Of a stretch of DNA of 34,276 nt, positions 8,404 to 15,994 are shown piece by piece. Source of the DNA: Bacteroidota bacterium (GTDB lineage Bacteria > Bacteroidota > Bacteroidia > Cytophagales > Cytophagaceae). Location of the stretch: NCBI GenBank assembly GCA_023392125.1, contig JAEVZS010000025.1, forward strand, positions 1-34,276, written 5' to 3'. Positions within the stretch are counted from its first letter, which is position 1; every line of letters starts with the position of its first letter. The translations under genes were made by a program, and so were the position numbers. Under the pieces are notes generated by a model. That model did not search any database, was not told where the DNA came from, and saw only the letters and a list, made by a program, of their open reading frames with translations.

Positions 8404-8514
8404 TAATTTATAGTTCCCTGATTAATCCGGGCAGGATTTAGCACCAGTTTCAGTCTTACTGAGGGTTGCTATAGGGTCACAGAGCCTGCTCTCTCTCCTA
8501 TTCTTTATAAATTA
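8404..8514 (-). promoter_or_regulatory. SAM-I (S-box) riboswitch aptamer
   Basis: Read on the minus strand, every S-box element is present in order. P1 pairs TAATTTATA (8514-8506) with TATAAATTA (8412-8404), 9 bp. P2 pairs ATAGG (8501-8497) with CCTAT (8475-8471) and encloses a GAGC-AGG-CTC hairpin and a GTGAC kink-turn-like segment. The invariant GCAACC lies at 8469-8464, P3 is TCAGT-AAG-ACTGA (8462-8450), the invariant GGTGCTAAATCC lies at 8445-8434, and P4 pairs CCTG with CAGG (8435-8417). The same order and motifs occur in the B. subtilis yitJ S-box. It binds S-adenosylmethionine and normally switches methionine or sulfur genes off when SAM is plentiful. It lies between a -7 box at 8548-8541 and the MetY-like gene. 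Confidence 0.9.
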
Positions 8515-8540
8515 TCGGCGGTAAACGCGAATAATTAATA

Positions 8541-8548
8541 CAAAGATA
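8541..8548 (-). promoter_or_regulatory. Bacteroidota -7 promoter element of the SAM-riboswitch operon
   Basis: On the minus strand TATCTTTG matches TAnnTTTG exactly; TTTA about 19 nt upstream may be a weak -33 element. Predicted transcription starts near 8534, about 20 nt before riboswitch P1, which is the expected spacing. Confidence 0.7.
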
Positions 8549-8640
8549 AAGGCTGTTTTTTAAACTTCCTAATTAATCTATAGAAATAGTAGAGTAAATG
8601 TTTTAAAAAAATATCAATATTATTAAATCATTTAATAATT

Positions 8641-8672
8641 GACTCCAAGGTCCTGCATCCACTTGGGGAGTC
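8641..8672 (-). terminator. Possible hairpin terminator downstream of the KilA-N gene
   Basis: On the minus strand GACTCCCCAAG pairs with CTTGGAGTC, with a 2-nt bulge, and is followed by AATTATTAAA. It lies about 60 nt after the KilA-N stop. The tail is only moderately U-rich, so the call is weak. From here to 8540 there is AT-rich DNA without a gene. Confidence 0.35.
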
Positions 8673-8733
8673 TTGCTCATCTCGAGGGTTTTAATGAGTC
8701 AAAGTTCCAATTACCATCCTTTGGTGAGGCAGT

Positions 8734-9579
8734 CTATTTTTCTCCTTCAACTCCCCTTTTCATTTTTTTGAGGCGGTCATTTGCTAACAGCGATTTCATC
8801 TGTGCGATGGCTACTTTATTTAGCTCTGTCAACCGTTCGGATTGTGGTAATTCTTTTCCGATCAGCAATGCGTTGATACTTTCCATATTACTCAAAACTA
8901 CCAATTGTTCAATAGTAGCTTCATCCCGGATGTTTCCTTTGGCATCAGGATTTTGTTCCCGCCATTCTCTGGCTGTCATTCCAAAGAGAGCTACATTCAA
9001 CAAATCAGCTTCATTGGCGTAGACAAATACGATTTGTTGTTTAGTAATTTCATTTGGAATCAGATTGTCTTTGATTGCATCAGTATGAATGCGGTAGTTG
9101 ATTTTAGAAATGGTTCGTTGCAGATTCCATTCTAACTTATTATGGTTGCTTTCTTCATCTTTCAGCCGTTGAAATTCCTTGATAACAAACAACTTAAATT
9201 CTATCGAAATCCAGGAAGCAAATTCCAACGCAATGTCTTTGTGTGCAAAAGTACCGCCGTACCTACCGGATTTTGATACAATACCAACGGCCTTGGTACT
9301 TTCAATCCAGCGTTTGGGAGTCATTACAAAACTGTTTAGCCCCGCTTGTTTTCTAAACCCCTCGAATTCGAGGGGTTTAAAATCGGGATTGTAAATCGTT
9401 TCCCAAAAACCCAATAATTCTATTGTGTTGCGATTTCGCATCCAGTTTTGGATAATGCTATCAGTATGATCCGTATCCTTGTATCTCGCTATATCTGTCA
9501 GGGAGATATAGTCCTGCTTATTGTCCTCATAAAGGACAATATCCACTTGCTGTACTGTTATCTTTTTGTTCTTTGCCAT
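8734..9579 (-). CDS. KilA-N domain protein (phage/mobile-type DNA-binding protein)
   Basis: 281 aa from the ATG at 9579 (MAKNKKITVQQVDIVLY); the frame extends 12 codons further to 9615, but that addition is hydrophobic and lies in AT-rich DNA. Residues 15-120 fit a KilA-N domain: YISLTDIARYKD, IIQNWMRNRNTIELLGFWE, PKRWIESTKAVGIVSKSGRYGGTF in two halves, then HKDIALEFASWIS and FKLFVIKEFQRL. The C-terminal half is helical and includes YANEADLLNVALFGMTA, as in stand-alone bacterial KilA-N proteins. KilA-N domains come from phages and large DNA viruses and bind DNA. The gene stands alone between two metabolic operons, looks more AT-rich than its neighbours and is flanked by AT-rich DNA, all suggesting transfer. 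No integrase or other phage gene is nearby. The frame is intact and contains a perfect palindrome. Confidence 0.85.
   Translation of the reverse strand: MAKNKKITVQQVDIVLYEDNKQDYISLTDIARYKDTDHTDSIIQNWMRNRNTIELLGFWETIYNPDFKPLEFEGFRKQAGLNSFVMTPKRWIESTKAVGIVSKSGRYGGTFAHKDIALEFASWISIEFKLFVIKEFQRLKDEESNHNKLEWNLQRTISKINYRIHTDAIKDNLIPNEITKQQIVFVYANEADLLNVALFGMTAREWREQNPDAKGNIRDEATIEQLVVLSNMESINALLIGKELPQSERLTELNKVAIAQMKSLLANDRLKKMKRGVEGEK
9354..9379. repeat. 26-bp perfect palindrome inside the KilA-N coding sequence
   Basis: The left half TAAACCCCTCGAA (9354-9366) is followed directly by its exact reverse complement (9367-9379), without a loop. It encodes residues near 67-76 (KPLEFEGF) of the KilA-N protein. 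A related sequence, CTCGAGGGTTTTAA, occurs at 8681-8694 just downstream of the gene and matches the right half TTCGAGGGGTTTAA at 11-12 of 14 positions. It could be an operator for the DNA-binding product, or chance. Confidence 0.85.
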
Positions 9580-9756
9580 AAAGCCCTGGTTTATTAAAAA
9601 GATAAATATAAGCAATATTCACTCCCCCATATACTTCTGTATATAAAAGAATTGAACATAATTGATATAGATTTGGTCTAAAAGTAACCCAACGTTCAAT
9701 GGCCATTTTACATAGCTACTTCCCAATCCTCTGCTAAAATATTCCCATCAAAAAAC

Positions 9757-11037
9757 TCAGGTAAAAAGAATAAAAGCAACCACGAGCGTAATGATAATAT
9801 TGAAGAGCTGCGCCAGTAAAAAGGCATATAAGGGTTTTTTGCTATCTGCATTAAACAGATCGGAGAATTTTGTTTCCAGTCCGATACTGGTAAAAGCCAG
9901 TACAAACCACAGATTCTGGAGACTTTTCAGACTTTCTTTCACAACCGATACCGTATCCGGGCTAAGCACAAAAGAGAAAATAAGCGAGGCGGCTGTAAAT
10001 CCAATAACAAACTTGGGAAAACGCTCCCAGATCAGACGCCAGGTCGGCTTACCCAGCTGGCCGCTTTCCTCTCCCTTACCTGTGTATGTCCAGTAAATAC
10101 TAATAGCAAAGGCAGCGATTCCCAGCAATACATTCTGCGAGAACTTAACAATTGTACTGATTTTCAAAGCGGTCTCTCCTACCAGAGATCCAGACGCAAC
10201 AACTGCTCCGGTCGTATCAATGCTACCACCGAGCCACGCACCAGTCACCTCTTCCGGAAACTGAAAATAGTTGGCTATATAGGGCATAAACAGCATCATG
10301 GGCACTGCAGTAACCAACACCAGTGAAATCACATAGGAAAGCTTGGCCGGATTGCCTTTGATCGCCCCCGCGGTAGCAATCGCTGCTGATACACCGCAAA
10401 TGGATACCGCACTGGATATCATCATGGTCAGCTCATCATCAAGCTTCAGCTTTTTACATATCCAATAGGCAAAATACCATACCGAAACCACTACCGCCAG
10501 CGCCTGTATCAGCCCCAGAGCCCCGGCTTTGAGAATATCCGAAAAAATAACCCCTGTGCCCAGCAACACCAGTCCGATCTTGACAAAAAGCTCCGTAGTC
10601 AGGGCTTCCCGAAGCCTTACGGGCAAGGTAAAACAATTGCTGATCAGCAAGCCTATGCTGAGACTGAATATTACTGCTTCCAGATTCCAGTTTTTGACGA
10701 GACTATTGCCTGCAAGTAGGAGCGCCACCAGTGAAATCAGATAGATCAGCGGAAATACCTGCCAGACATCGCGCAGGGATTTTCCATTGAGTCGTGCGGC
10801 AATACCGGCTATAGTACTGGTAAACAAAAACTGCAGCGCTATACGCAGCAGATTGTCCGCAGTCAGAATCCTGACGGTCAAATCACCGGCTGTCTCCCAG
10901 GAATATACCGGAGCAGGTATCTGTATGCCCGCAAGAGTAAGCAGAATAATAAGGAAAGCCAGGATAACCACGATCCAGTCTTCATGAATGGTTATTCTGG
11001 CACGGACTATATTTTGAACAGATTGATAAACAGACAT
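9757..11037 (-). CDS. YeiH-family (UPF0324) putative sulfate/sulfonate exporter
   Basis: 426 aa polytopic membrane protein with about ten hydrophobic segments. Family hallmarks are FVKIGLVLLGTGVIFSDI near the middle, SSAVSICGVSAAIATAGAI, GAWLGGSIDTTGAVVASG, KFSQNVLLGIAAF and the C-terminal LWFVLAFTSIGLETKFSDL. UPF0324 proteins sit in the inner membrane; some members have been proposed to export sulfate or sulfonates, but transport is rarely proven. It is the last gene of the cluster, 21 nt after the FAD-protein gene. About 140 bp of AT-rich DNA without a recognisable terminator separates its stop from the KilA-N gene. Its position behind DoxX-like proteins hints at sulfur chemistry; this is inference. 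Confidence 0.88.
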   Translation of the reverse strand: MSVYQSVQNIVRARITIHEDWIVVILAFLIILLTLAGIQIPAPVYSWETAGDLTVRILTADNLLRIALQFLFTSTIAGIAARLNGKSLRDVWQVFPLIYLISLVALLLAGNSLVKNWNLEAVIFSLSIGLLISNCFTLPVRLREALTTELFVKIGLVLLGTGVIFSDILKAGALGLIQALAVVVSVWYFAYWICKKLKLDDELTMMISSAVSICGVSAAIATAGAIKGNPAKLSYVISLVLVTAVPMMLFMPYIANYFQFPEEVTGAWLGGSIDTTGAVVASGSLVGETALKISTIVKFSQNVLLGIAAFAISIYWTYTGKGEESGQLGKPTWRLIWERFPKFVIGFTAASLIFSFVLSPDTVSVVKESLKSLQNLWFVLAFTSIGLETKFSDLFNADSKKPLYAFLLAQLFNIIITLVVAFILFT

Positions 11038-11058
11038 AGTTATAGTATAAATTCTCAG

Positions 11059-12498
11059 TTAGTTAAGTGGTTTTTCTTTGAGGCCAAATTCATCTTTCAG
11101 CGCGCTGGCAGCCGCGTGATAGCCGCACATCCCGTGCACTCCCCCTCCGGGCGGTGTAGACGATGAACAGAAATACAGTCCCCTGACAGAGGTCCGGTAT
11201 GGTGATACTCGCAGTGTTGGTCTGGTAAACAGCTGGCGCAGACTGATTATTCCCCCGTTTATGTCACCACCAACATAATTTGGATTGTATGCTTCCATTT
11301 CCCGGGTATTCGTCGTATGCCGGGCAATAATCCGGTCACGGAAACCCGGAGCAAAACGCTCAATCTGCTTCTCAATGGCTTCGCTCATATCGACCGTAGA
11401 ACCATGCGGTACATGACAGTACGCCCACAGCGTATGCCTGCCATCCGGAGCACGTGTCGGGTCAAAGAGACTCTGCTGGGCAAGCAGCACAAAGGGCTTT
11501 TCCGGATGACGGCCTGTATGGCTCTGATGTTCTGCCAATGCGATCTCTTCAAATGTATTACCAAGGTGTACAGTACCTGCCTTCCGGCATATTTCGGCAC
11601 TGAAAGGAACCGGCCCGTCGAGCGCATAATCCAGTTTGAAAACTCCCATACCGTAACGGTAAGATTGCAATTGTTTTCTGTAGGATGGTGTAAAATAATC
11701 TCCGGCAATGGACAGCATCTGCCTGGGGGTAACATCAAGCAGATACGCTTTTGCAGGTGGCAACTCATTCAGCGTACGCACATAAAAGCCTGTCTGAACA
11801 TGACCACCAAGCTCCGTAAAGCAGGTCAGCATTGCCCGGGCAATCGCCTGCGAACCTCCTTTGGGAATCGGCCAGCCCCGGTAGTGGGCCAGTGCCATCA
11901 ATACTAGTCCTATGGCAGAGGTTAGCGGTTTGTCAAGAGGGAGAATAGAGTGACCTGCCATTCCCGCCCACAATCCCCGGGCCTCTTTTGTTTCGAAGCG
12001 ACCAGCGATACGAGTTGCAGATTGCAGAGCTTTCCAGCCAAAACGCAGCATCGCCAGCGGTTCAGACGGAATACTCAAAGGCCCCAGTACATCCGGAGCT
12101 ATAACACTCCAATCATTTACAAGCGCTGATACAAGTTTCACGTAGGCTTCGCTGTCTTTTCCCAACAGACCGGCCGTATCCTCCACAGAACCGGTCAGAG
12201 CCGCTGCTGTGCCGTCATCAAAGGGATGTGCCGCTGCTACCTCCGGATAGATAAATTCCAGACCGTATTTGTCCAGGCCCAGTTGAGCAAAAAAAGGCGA
12301 AGAGGCTGCCAATGGATGAATAGCCGAGCAACGGTCGTGCAAATAACCCGGCAGGGTGAGCTCCTCCGTTCTCAACCCTCCTCCCGGTTTATCACTTCCT
12401 TCAATCAGCAATACAGACAATCCGGCCTGCTGAAGTGTAATGGCCGCGGCAAGACCGTTGGGGCCGGCTCCGATAACAATGGCATCGTATTTACTCAT
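11059..12498 (-). CDS. Phytoene-desaturase-like FAD-dependent oxidoreductase (CrtI/PYROXD2 type)
   Basis: 479 aa soluble flavoprotein. The dinucleotide-binding motif GAGPNGLAAA starts at Gly10; the second conserved segment is EGSDKPGGGLRTEELTLPG (34-52). The C-terminal FAD motif is GLYFCSSSTPPGGGVHGM, typical of the CrtI/PYROXD2 group. No carotenoid gene (crtB, crtE, crtY) is present, so carotenoid desaturation is not supported; PYROXD2-like members have unknown substrates. The gene lies 165 nt after the third DoxX-like gene and 21 nt before the yeiH-like gene, on the same strand. The 165-nt gap has only two small hairpins (GATCTG-CTA-CAGATC and TCTGA-TAAA-TCAGA, about 12613-12645) and no clear promoter, so readthrough from the SusCD operon is plausible but not shown. 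Confidence 0.85.
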   Translation of the reverse strand: MSKYDAIVIGAGPNGLAAAITLQQAGLSVLLIEGSDKPGGGLRTEELTLPGYLHDRCSAIHPLAASSPFFAQLGLDKYGLEFIYPEVAAAHPFDDGTAAALTGSVEDTAGLLGKDSEAYVKLVSALVNDWSVIAPDVLGPLSIPSEPLAMLRFGWKALQSATRIAGRFETKEARGLWAGMAGHSILPLDKPLTSAIGLVLMALAHYRGWPIPKGGSQAIARAMLTCFTELGGHVQTGFYVRTLNELPPAKAYLLDVTPRQMLSIAGDYFTPSYRKQLQSYRYGMGVFKLDYALDGPVPFSAEICRKAGTVHLGNTFEEIALAEHQSHTGRHPEKPFVLLAQQSLFDPTRAPDGRHTLWAYCHVPHGSTVDMSEAIEKQIERFAPGFRDRIIARHTTNTREMEAYNPNYVGGDINGGIISLRQLFTRPTLRVSPYRTSVRGLYFCSSSTPPGGGVHGMCGYHAAASALKDEFGLKEKPLN

Positions 12499-12663
12499 AA
12501 TCTCTGTTTCTTACTATAATCCCCCAGCTACGGCAATAACCGGAGAAAGCATATGTACATGGATTATTTTATATCCAATGTCCATATACAAAACATTTTG
12601 TTTTCAGGCTTCTGATAAATCAGATTCTTTTTGATCTGCTACAGATCGTGCCTGCGTACTATT

Positions 12664-14319
12664 TTAATCCGTATCTGGCTTGAGTCTGATAACAGGATTT
12701 AGCCCCCGCTTTTCAGCTTCGTAATCTCCGGCCACCAGATTGCTTCCAGACAATGTATAGGGTCGGTAGATACGATCAAGCACGATGTACAGGGAATCCC
12801 GGTTTTCATCAGTCCCTGTAAGTATGACCCGTGCCCCCTTGTCAATTGTCTGATACGCCAGTATCATTTTCTTTCGGTTCAGATAATCAGGCTCCTGAAA
12901 TTCACGAATACGGGTTGCAGACATAGCTCCCGGATCAATCTTGTACAATTCATCGCCGATATTGATTTTAGCTTCAGCCGGAATCCAGTTTTCCGGATAT
13001 ATTGCATCCCTGGCCTGTACCGGCTTTCGTCGCTCATTAAGATCCTTTTTCTCTACCAGAGACACAATGTTTTTATCCTGAAGATACAATATTTTATTAA
13101 TCGTATCAGCCTGATAATGAAAAACTCTCCGGCCTCCGGCCAGACCGGCTACTTCCGTAGTGCGGTTGATATCACGCGCCGGACTGCCTCCACCGTTGGA
13201 AAGGTCTATTTCATTGGATTTATTCACTTTAAACGAAAGTGAGGTCCATTTTTCGAAGGTCACTTCGCTCCATCGTATGCTATCCAGCGGTGAATAGGGA
13301 ATGGTTTCGTTATTGATCCGGAACTCGGTGACCTGATAGTTTCCTCTCAGTCCGGCAACGCCTTTAACCGAAGGCTGCTTGTACGGATCATAAATAAAAT
13401 TGATCCATTCCAGGTAAAATGCCCAGACGACAAATACTCCGATCAGCAGAGATTTAATACCTGTCCGCACGTATTTTTTCCACCCCATGGAAAAATCAGG
13501 ATAGTAATGCCGGAAGGGGATTGTATACTCTTCCTTTACCAGCAGGGAATATACACTTCCGAAATCATGTAAAAGCAGAAACAGCCCTGCTACTACAAAC
13601 AAAGAAGCGTAGGCATGCAGCGAATTGTCGTAAGCGATATTGACCACTACAATAGCTCCCAGTGTGGCGACCAGCAAAGCGCTTCCCCAGGCCACGGTTT
13701 TTCTGAACAACAGCAATACCCCGGCTACAATTTCAAGCAAGCCGCCAAAAGCCTGATACCACGGCACAACGGCAATAGACATCCAGTATATTTTCTGCTG
13801 TGTCATATCCCCAAAGTCTCCGTTGAGGATACCCAGCGAAGGATAAGGCATCTGTGCAGGAAAGATTTTCAAAAACCCGAAACCAATAATTCCCAGTGCT
13901 GCCCGATACCGGACAATGACACGCAGCCAGTAATAGGCCACCCGGTAGTTTTTGGTATTTCTGTCCAGAAGAGTCCAGACAGAAGCAATCACCAGGGAGA
14001 CACCCAGTATAAGCCCCCAGGTCGCATACCCCGCGATCCCCCGCCTGGAGCCGACGTCAATAAAATCGGGATGGTAATTGGTAAGATTGTAAAAATCCCG
14101 GCAATGCAGATTGGTCCAGTCAAGATTGAAAAAGAATGAATACCACCTGGCACTGACTGGCACCACAAGGCCCAGAAAAAAAATCAAAGCTATGCGAAAA
14201 AGGTATTTTTGCCACCCGGTCCATACGGGCTCCTTTTCTTCTCCCAGCCCGGCGTAAACAGGCTCTTTAGACACGTTTACCCCATTTTTTCCTACTTCTG
14301 CTATAGACTCATGCATCAT
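12664..14319 (-). CDS. DoxX-like membrane protein A with large C-terminal soluble domain
   Basis: 551 aa. A cytoplasmic N-tail of about 35 residues precedes a DoxX-like bundle (about 38-300). Conserved landmarks shared with the two upstream paralogs are LDWTNLHCRDFYNLT (66-80), YYWLRVIVRYRAALG (129-143), QMPYPSL (156-162) and EIVAGVLLLFRKT (196-208). The soluble domain of about 225 residues after the last membrane helix contains GNYQVTEF, the RW..V.FE.W motif, NGGGSPARDINRT, an inserted segment with YPENWIPAEA, and the DoxX-tail signature LTGTDENRDSLYIVLDR. I know the last part from many Bacteroidota DoxX proteins; the function is unknown. Closest to protein B, 17 nt upstream, so the two are probably a recent duplication. 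The first of two adjacent ATG codons is used. Confidence 0.82.
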   Translation of the reverse strand: MMHESIAEVGKNGVNVSKEPVYAGLGEEKEPVWTGWQKYLFRIALIFFLGLVVPVSARWYSFFFNLDWTNLHCRDFYNLTNYHPDFIDVGSRRGIAGYATWGLILGVSLVIASVWTLLDRNTKNYRVAYYWLRVIVRYRAALGIIGFGFLKIFPAQMPYPSLGILNGDFGDMTQQKIYWMSIAVVPWYQAFGGLLEIVAGVLLLFRKTVAWGSALLVATLGAIVVVNIAYDNSLHAYASLFVVAGLFLLLHDFGSVYSLLVKEEYTIPFRHYYPDFSMGWKKYVRTGIKSLLIGVFVVWAFYLEWINFIYDPYKQPSVKGVAGLRGNYQVTEFRINNETIPYSPLDSIRWSEVTFEKWTSLSFKVNKSNEIDLSNGGGSPARDINRTTEVAGLAGGRRVFHYQADTINKILYLQDKNIVSLVEKKDLNERRKPVQARDAIYPENWIPAEAKINIGDELYKIDPGAMSATRIREFQEPDYLNRKKMILAYQTIDKGARVILTGTDENRDSLYIVLDRIYRPYTLSGSNLVAGDYEAEKRGLNPVIRLKPDTD

Positions 14320-14336
14320 TTTCTTCGGTTAAAGTA

Positions 14337-15962
14337 TCAATAGGATCCGGCTTCGAGCGTACTTTCCGACAGGACATACGGCCTGTCGATTCTGTCCAGA
14401 ACCACATACAGAGAGTCCCTGTTTTCATCCGTTCCGGTCAGTACAATCCGTGAACCATCACTGGTATCATACTTCAGCACCATTTTTCTCCTTGCCTTCA
14501 CAGGCTTCTCGGATTCAAATGCCCGGATTCGTCTTGTATTGACTACCCTGGCATTGATCTTGTATACGGGGTCGCCTATATTGGCCAGAGCCTCCGACGG
14601 AATCCAGTTTTCCGGATAGACAGGATCCTTCTCTTCCGCCTGATTTCTTCCTCTCCTGTCCCATATGCCACCGGGCCCCACTTCGGCAGCTACCGTAGCC
14701 AGATTCTTATCCTGCAGATACAGCACATTACCAATCGTATCCGCTTCATAGTAAAAAACTCTCCGTCCTCCTCCTACGCCTGAAACTTCAAACGTCCGGT
14801 TAATATCCCTCATCGGATCACCACCTCCATTGGACAAATCCAGCTGAACAGGCTTATTGACCTTATAGGTCAGCGTAGACCATTTTTCAAAAGTCACTTC
14901 CTGCCAGCGCACTGTATCCAGCGGTGAATAAGGGATCTCCTCATTATTCAGCTTAAACAAGGTTACCTGATAATTTCCCCTCAATGCAGTAACTCCCTTG
15001 GCAGAAGGCTGCTTGTACGGATCATAAAGGAAGTTAAGCAGCTGCAGGTAGAAGAACCATACCACAAATACTGCTATCAGTCCGGCTTTAATACCCCAAC
15101 GGGCATACTCCTGCCATTTTTCCTTAAAGGCCGGATAATATCTTTGCACCGGTCTGACTACCCGTTCAAGCACCAGAAGCTCATAGATCTTCTTTACATC
15201 ATACACCAGCAAAAACGCTGACAGCAATACAAAGTAGGAAGCGTATACATGCACTCCGCCGTCATAGCCAATATTTACCACAGCTATGGTCCCGAGTGTA
15301 CCCAGCAGCAAAGCGGCACCCCAGGCGGTGGTTTTCCTGAATAAGAGGAGCACACCGGCCAGGACTTCAACAATACCGGTGTAGATCTGAAACCAGGGTA
15401 CTATACCGATAGAAAGCCAGAAAATCTTCTGACCGCTAAAATCTCCCAGATCGGTATTCAAAAGACCGAGTGAAGGATAAGGCATCTGTACCGGCAACAA
15501 TTTGGTAAAACCAAAACCTATGATTCCAAGGGCTGCCCGATACCGGACAATAACCCTAAGCCAATAATTGAGTTTTTCATAGTTGTTGGATTTTCTGTCC
15601 AGCAAAGACCATATTGCCCCGACGGCAATCGCTACCAGCAGCGTAACGCCCCAATTGCTATAACCACCTATCCCCCAGCGCGCTTCCGGACCCATTTTTA
15701 CAAACTGAAAGTTGGAAAAACGACAGATATCGTACAGATCTCTGTAATGAATGTTCGTCCAGTCAATGCTTACAAGATGCTTGTACCAGCCCGGAGTACC
15801 CGGAATACACATAATCAGGAAAAACACAAAGGCAATCCTGAACGCTATTTTCCGGTAATCGCTCCAGTCAGCAAATCCATTATTTGCAGCAGCGCTATTT
15901 TGCTGAACCGACTGTGCAGGCACATGCAGTTCTTCGATATCTTTTTTAGCTGACACTGACAT
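14337..15962 (-). CDS. DoxX-like membrane protein B with large C-terminal soluble domain
   Basis: 541 aa, same architecture as protein A. There is an N-terminal tail of 34 residues and a membrane bundle from 38 to about 310, with IDWTNIHYRDLYDI (66-79), YWLRVIVRYRAALG (133-146), QMPYPSL (159-165) and EVLAGVLLLFRKT (199-211). The soluble domain runs 325-541 with GNYQVTLF (329-336), RWQEVTFEKW (352-361), NGGGDPMRDINRT (378-390), an inserted block around 425-485 containing YPENWIPSEA, and the final LTGTDENRDSLYVVLDR. DoxX family members are inner-membrane proteins linked in archaea to thiosulfate:quinone oxidoreductase (DoxD/DoxA) and in mycobacteria to a membrane oxidoreductase complex; whether that applies here is open. 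Spacing is 32 nt to protein C and 17 nt to protein A. Confidence 0.82.
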   Translation of the reverse strand: MSVSAKKDIEELHVPAQSVQQNSAAANNGFADWSDYRKIAFRIAFVFFLIMCIPGTPGWYKHLVSIDWTNIHYRDLYDICRFSNFQFVKMGPEARWGIGGYSNWGVTLLVAIAVGAIWSLLDRKSNNYEKLNYWLRVIVRYRAALGIIGFGFTKLLPVQMPYPSLGLLNTDLGDFSGQKIFWLSIGIVPWFQIYTGIVEVLAGVLLLFRKTTAWGAALLLGTLGTIAVVNIGYDGGVHVYASYFVLLSAFLLVYDVKKIYELLVLERVVRPVQRYYPAFKEKWQEYARWGIKAGLIAVFVVWFFYLQLLNFLYDPYKQPSAKGVTALRGNYQVTLFKLNNEEIPYSPLDTVRWQEVTFEKWSTLTYKVNKPVQLDLSNGGGDPMRDINRTFEVSGVGGGRRVFYYEADTIGNVLYLQDKNLATVAAEVGPGGIWDRRGRNQAEEKDPVYPENWIPSEALANIGDPVYKINARVVNTRRIRAFESEKPVKARRKMVLKYDTSDGSRIVLTGTDENRDSLYVVLDRIDRPYVLSESTLEAGSY

Positions 15963-15994
15963 AAATAGTTTCTTTTTATAGTAATACAGATATC

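Noticed and set aside
8634..9668. Possible target duplication ATAATTGA flanking the KilA-N island
   Set aside because: Eight AT-rich bases in AT-rich DNA can easily match by chance; no other transposon or integration signs.
11059..12498. Carotenoid pathway gene (crtI)
   Set aside because: The flavoprotein is CrtI-like in fold, but no crtB, crtE, crtY or crtZ gene is nearby and PYROXD2-like proteins of this kind are not carotenoid enzymes.
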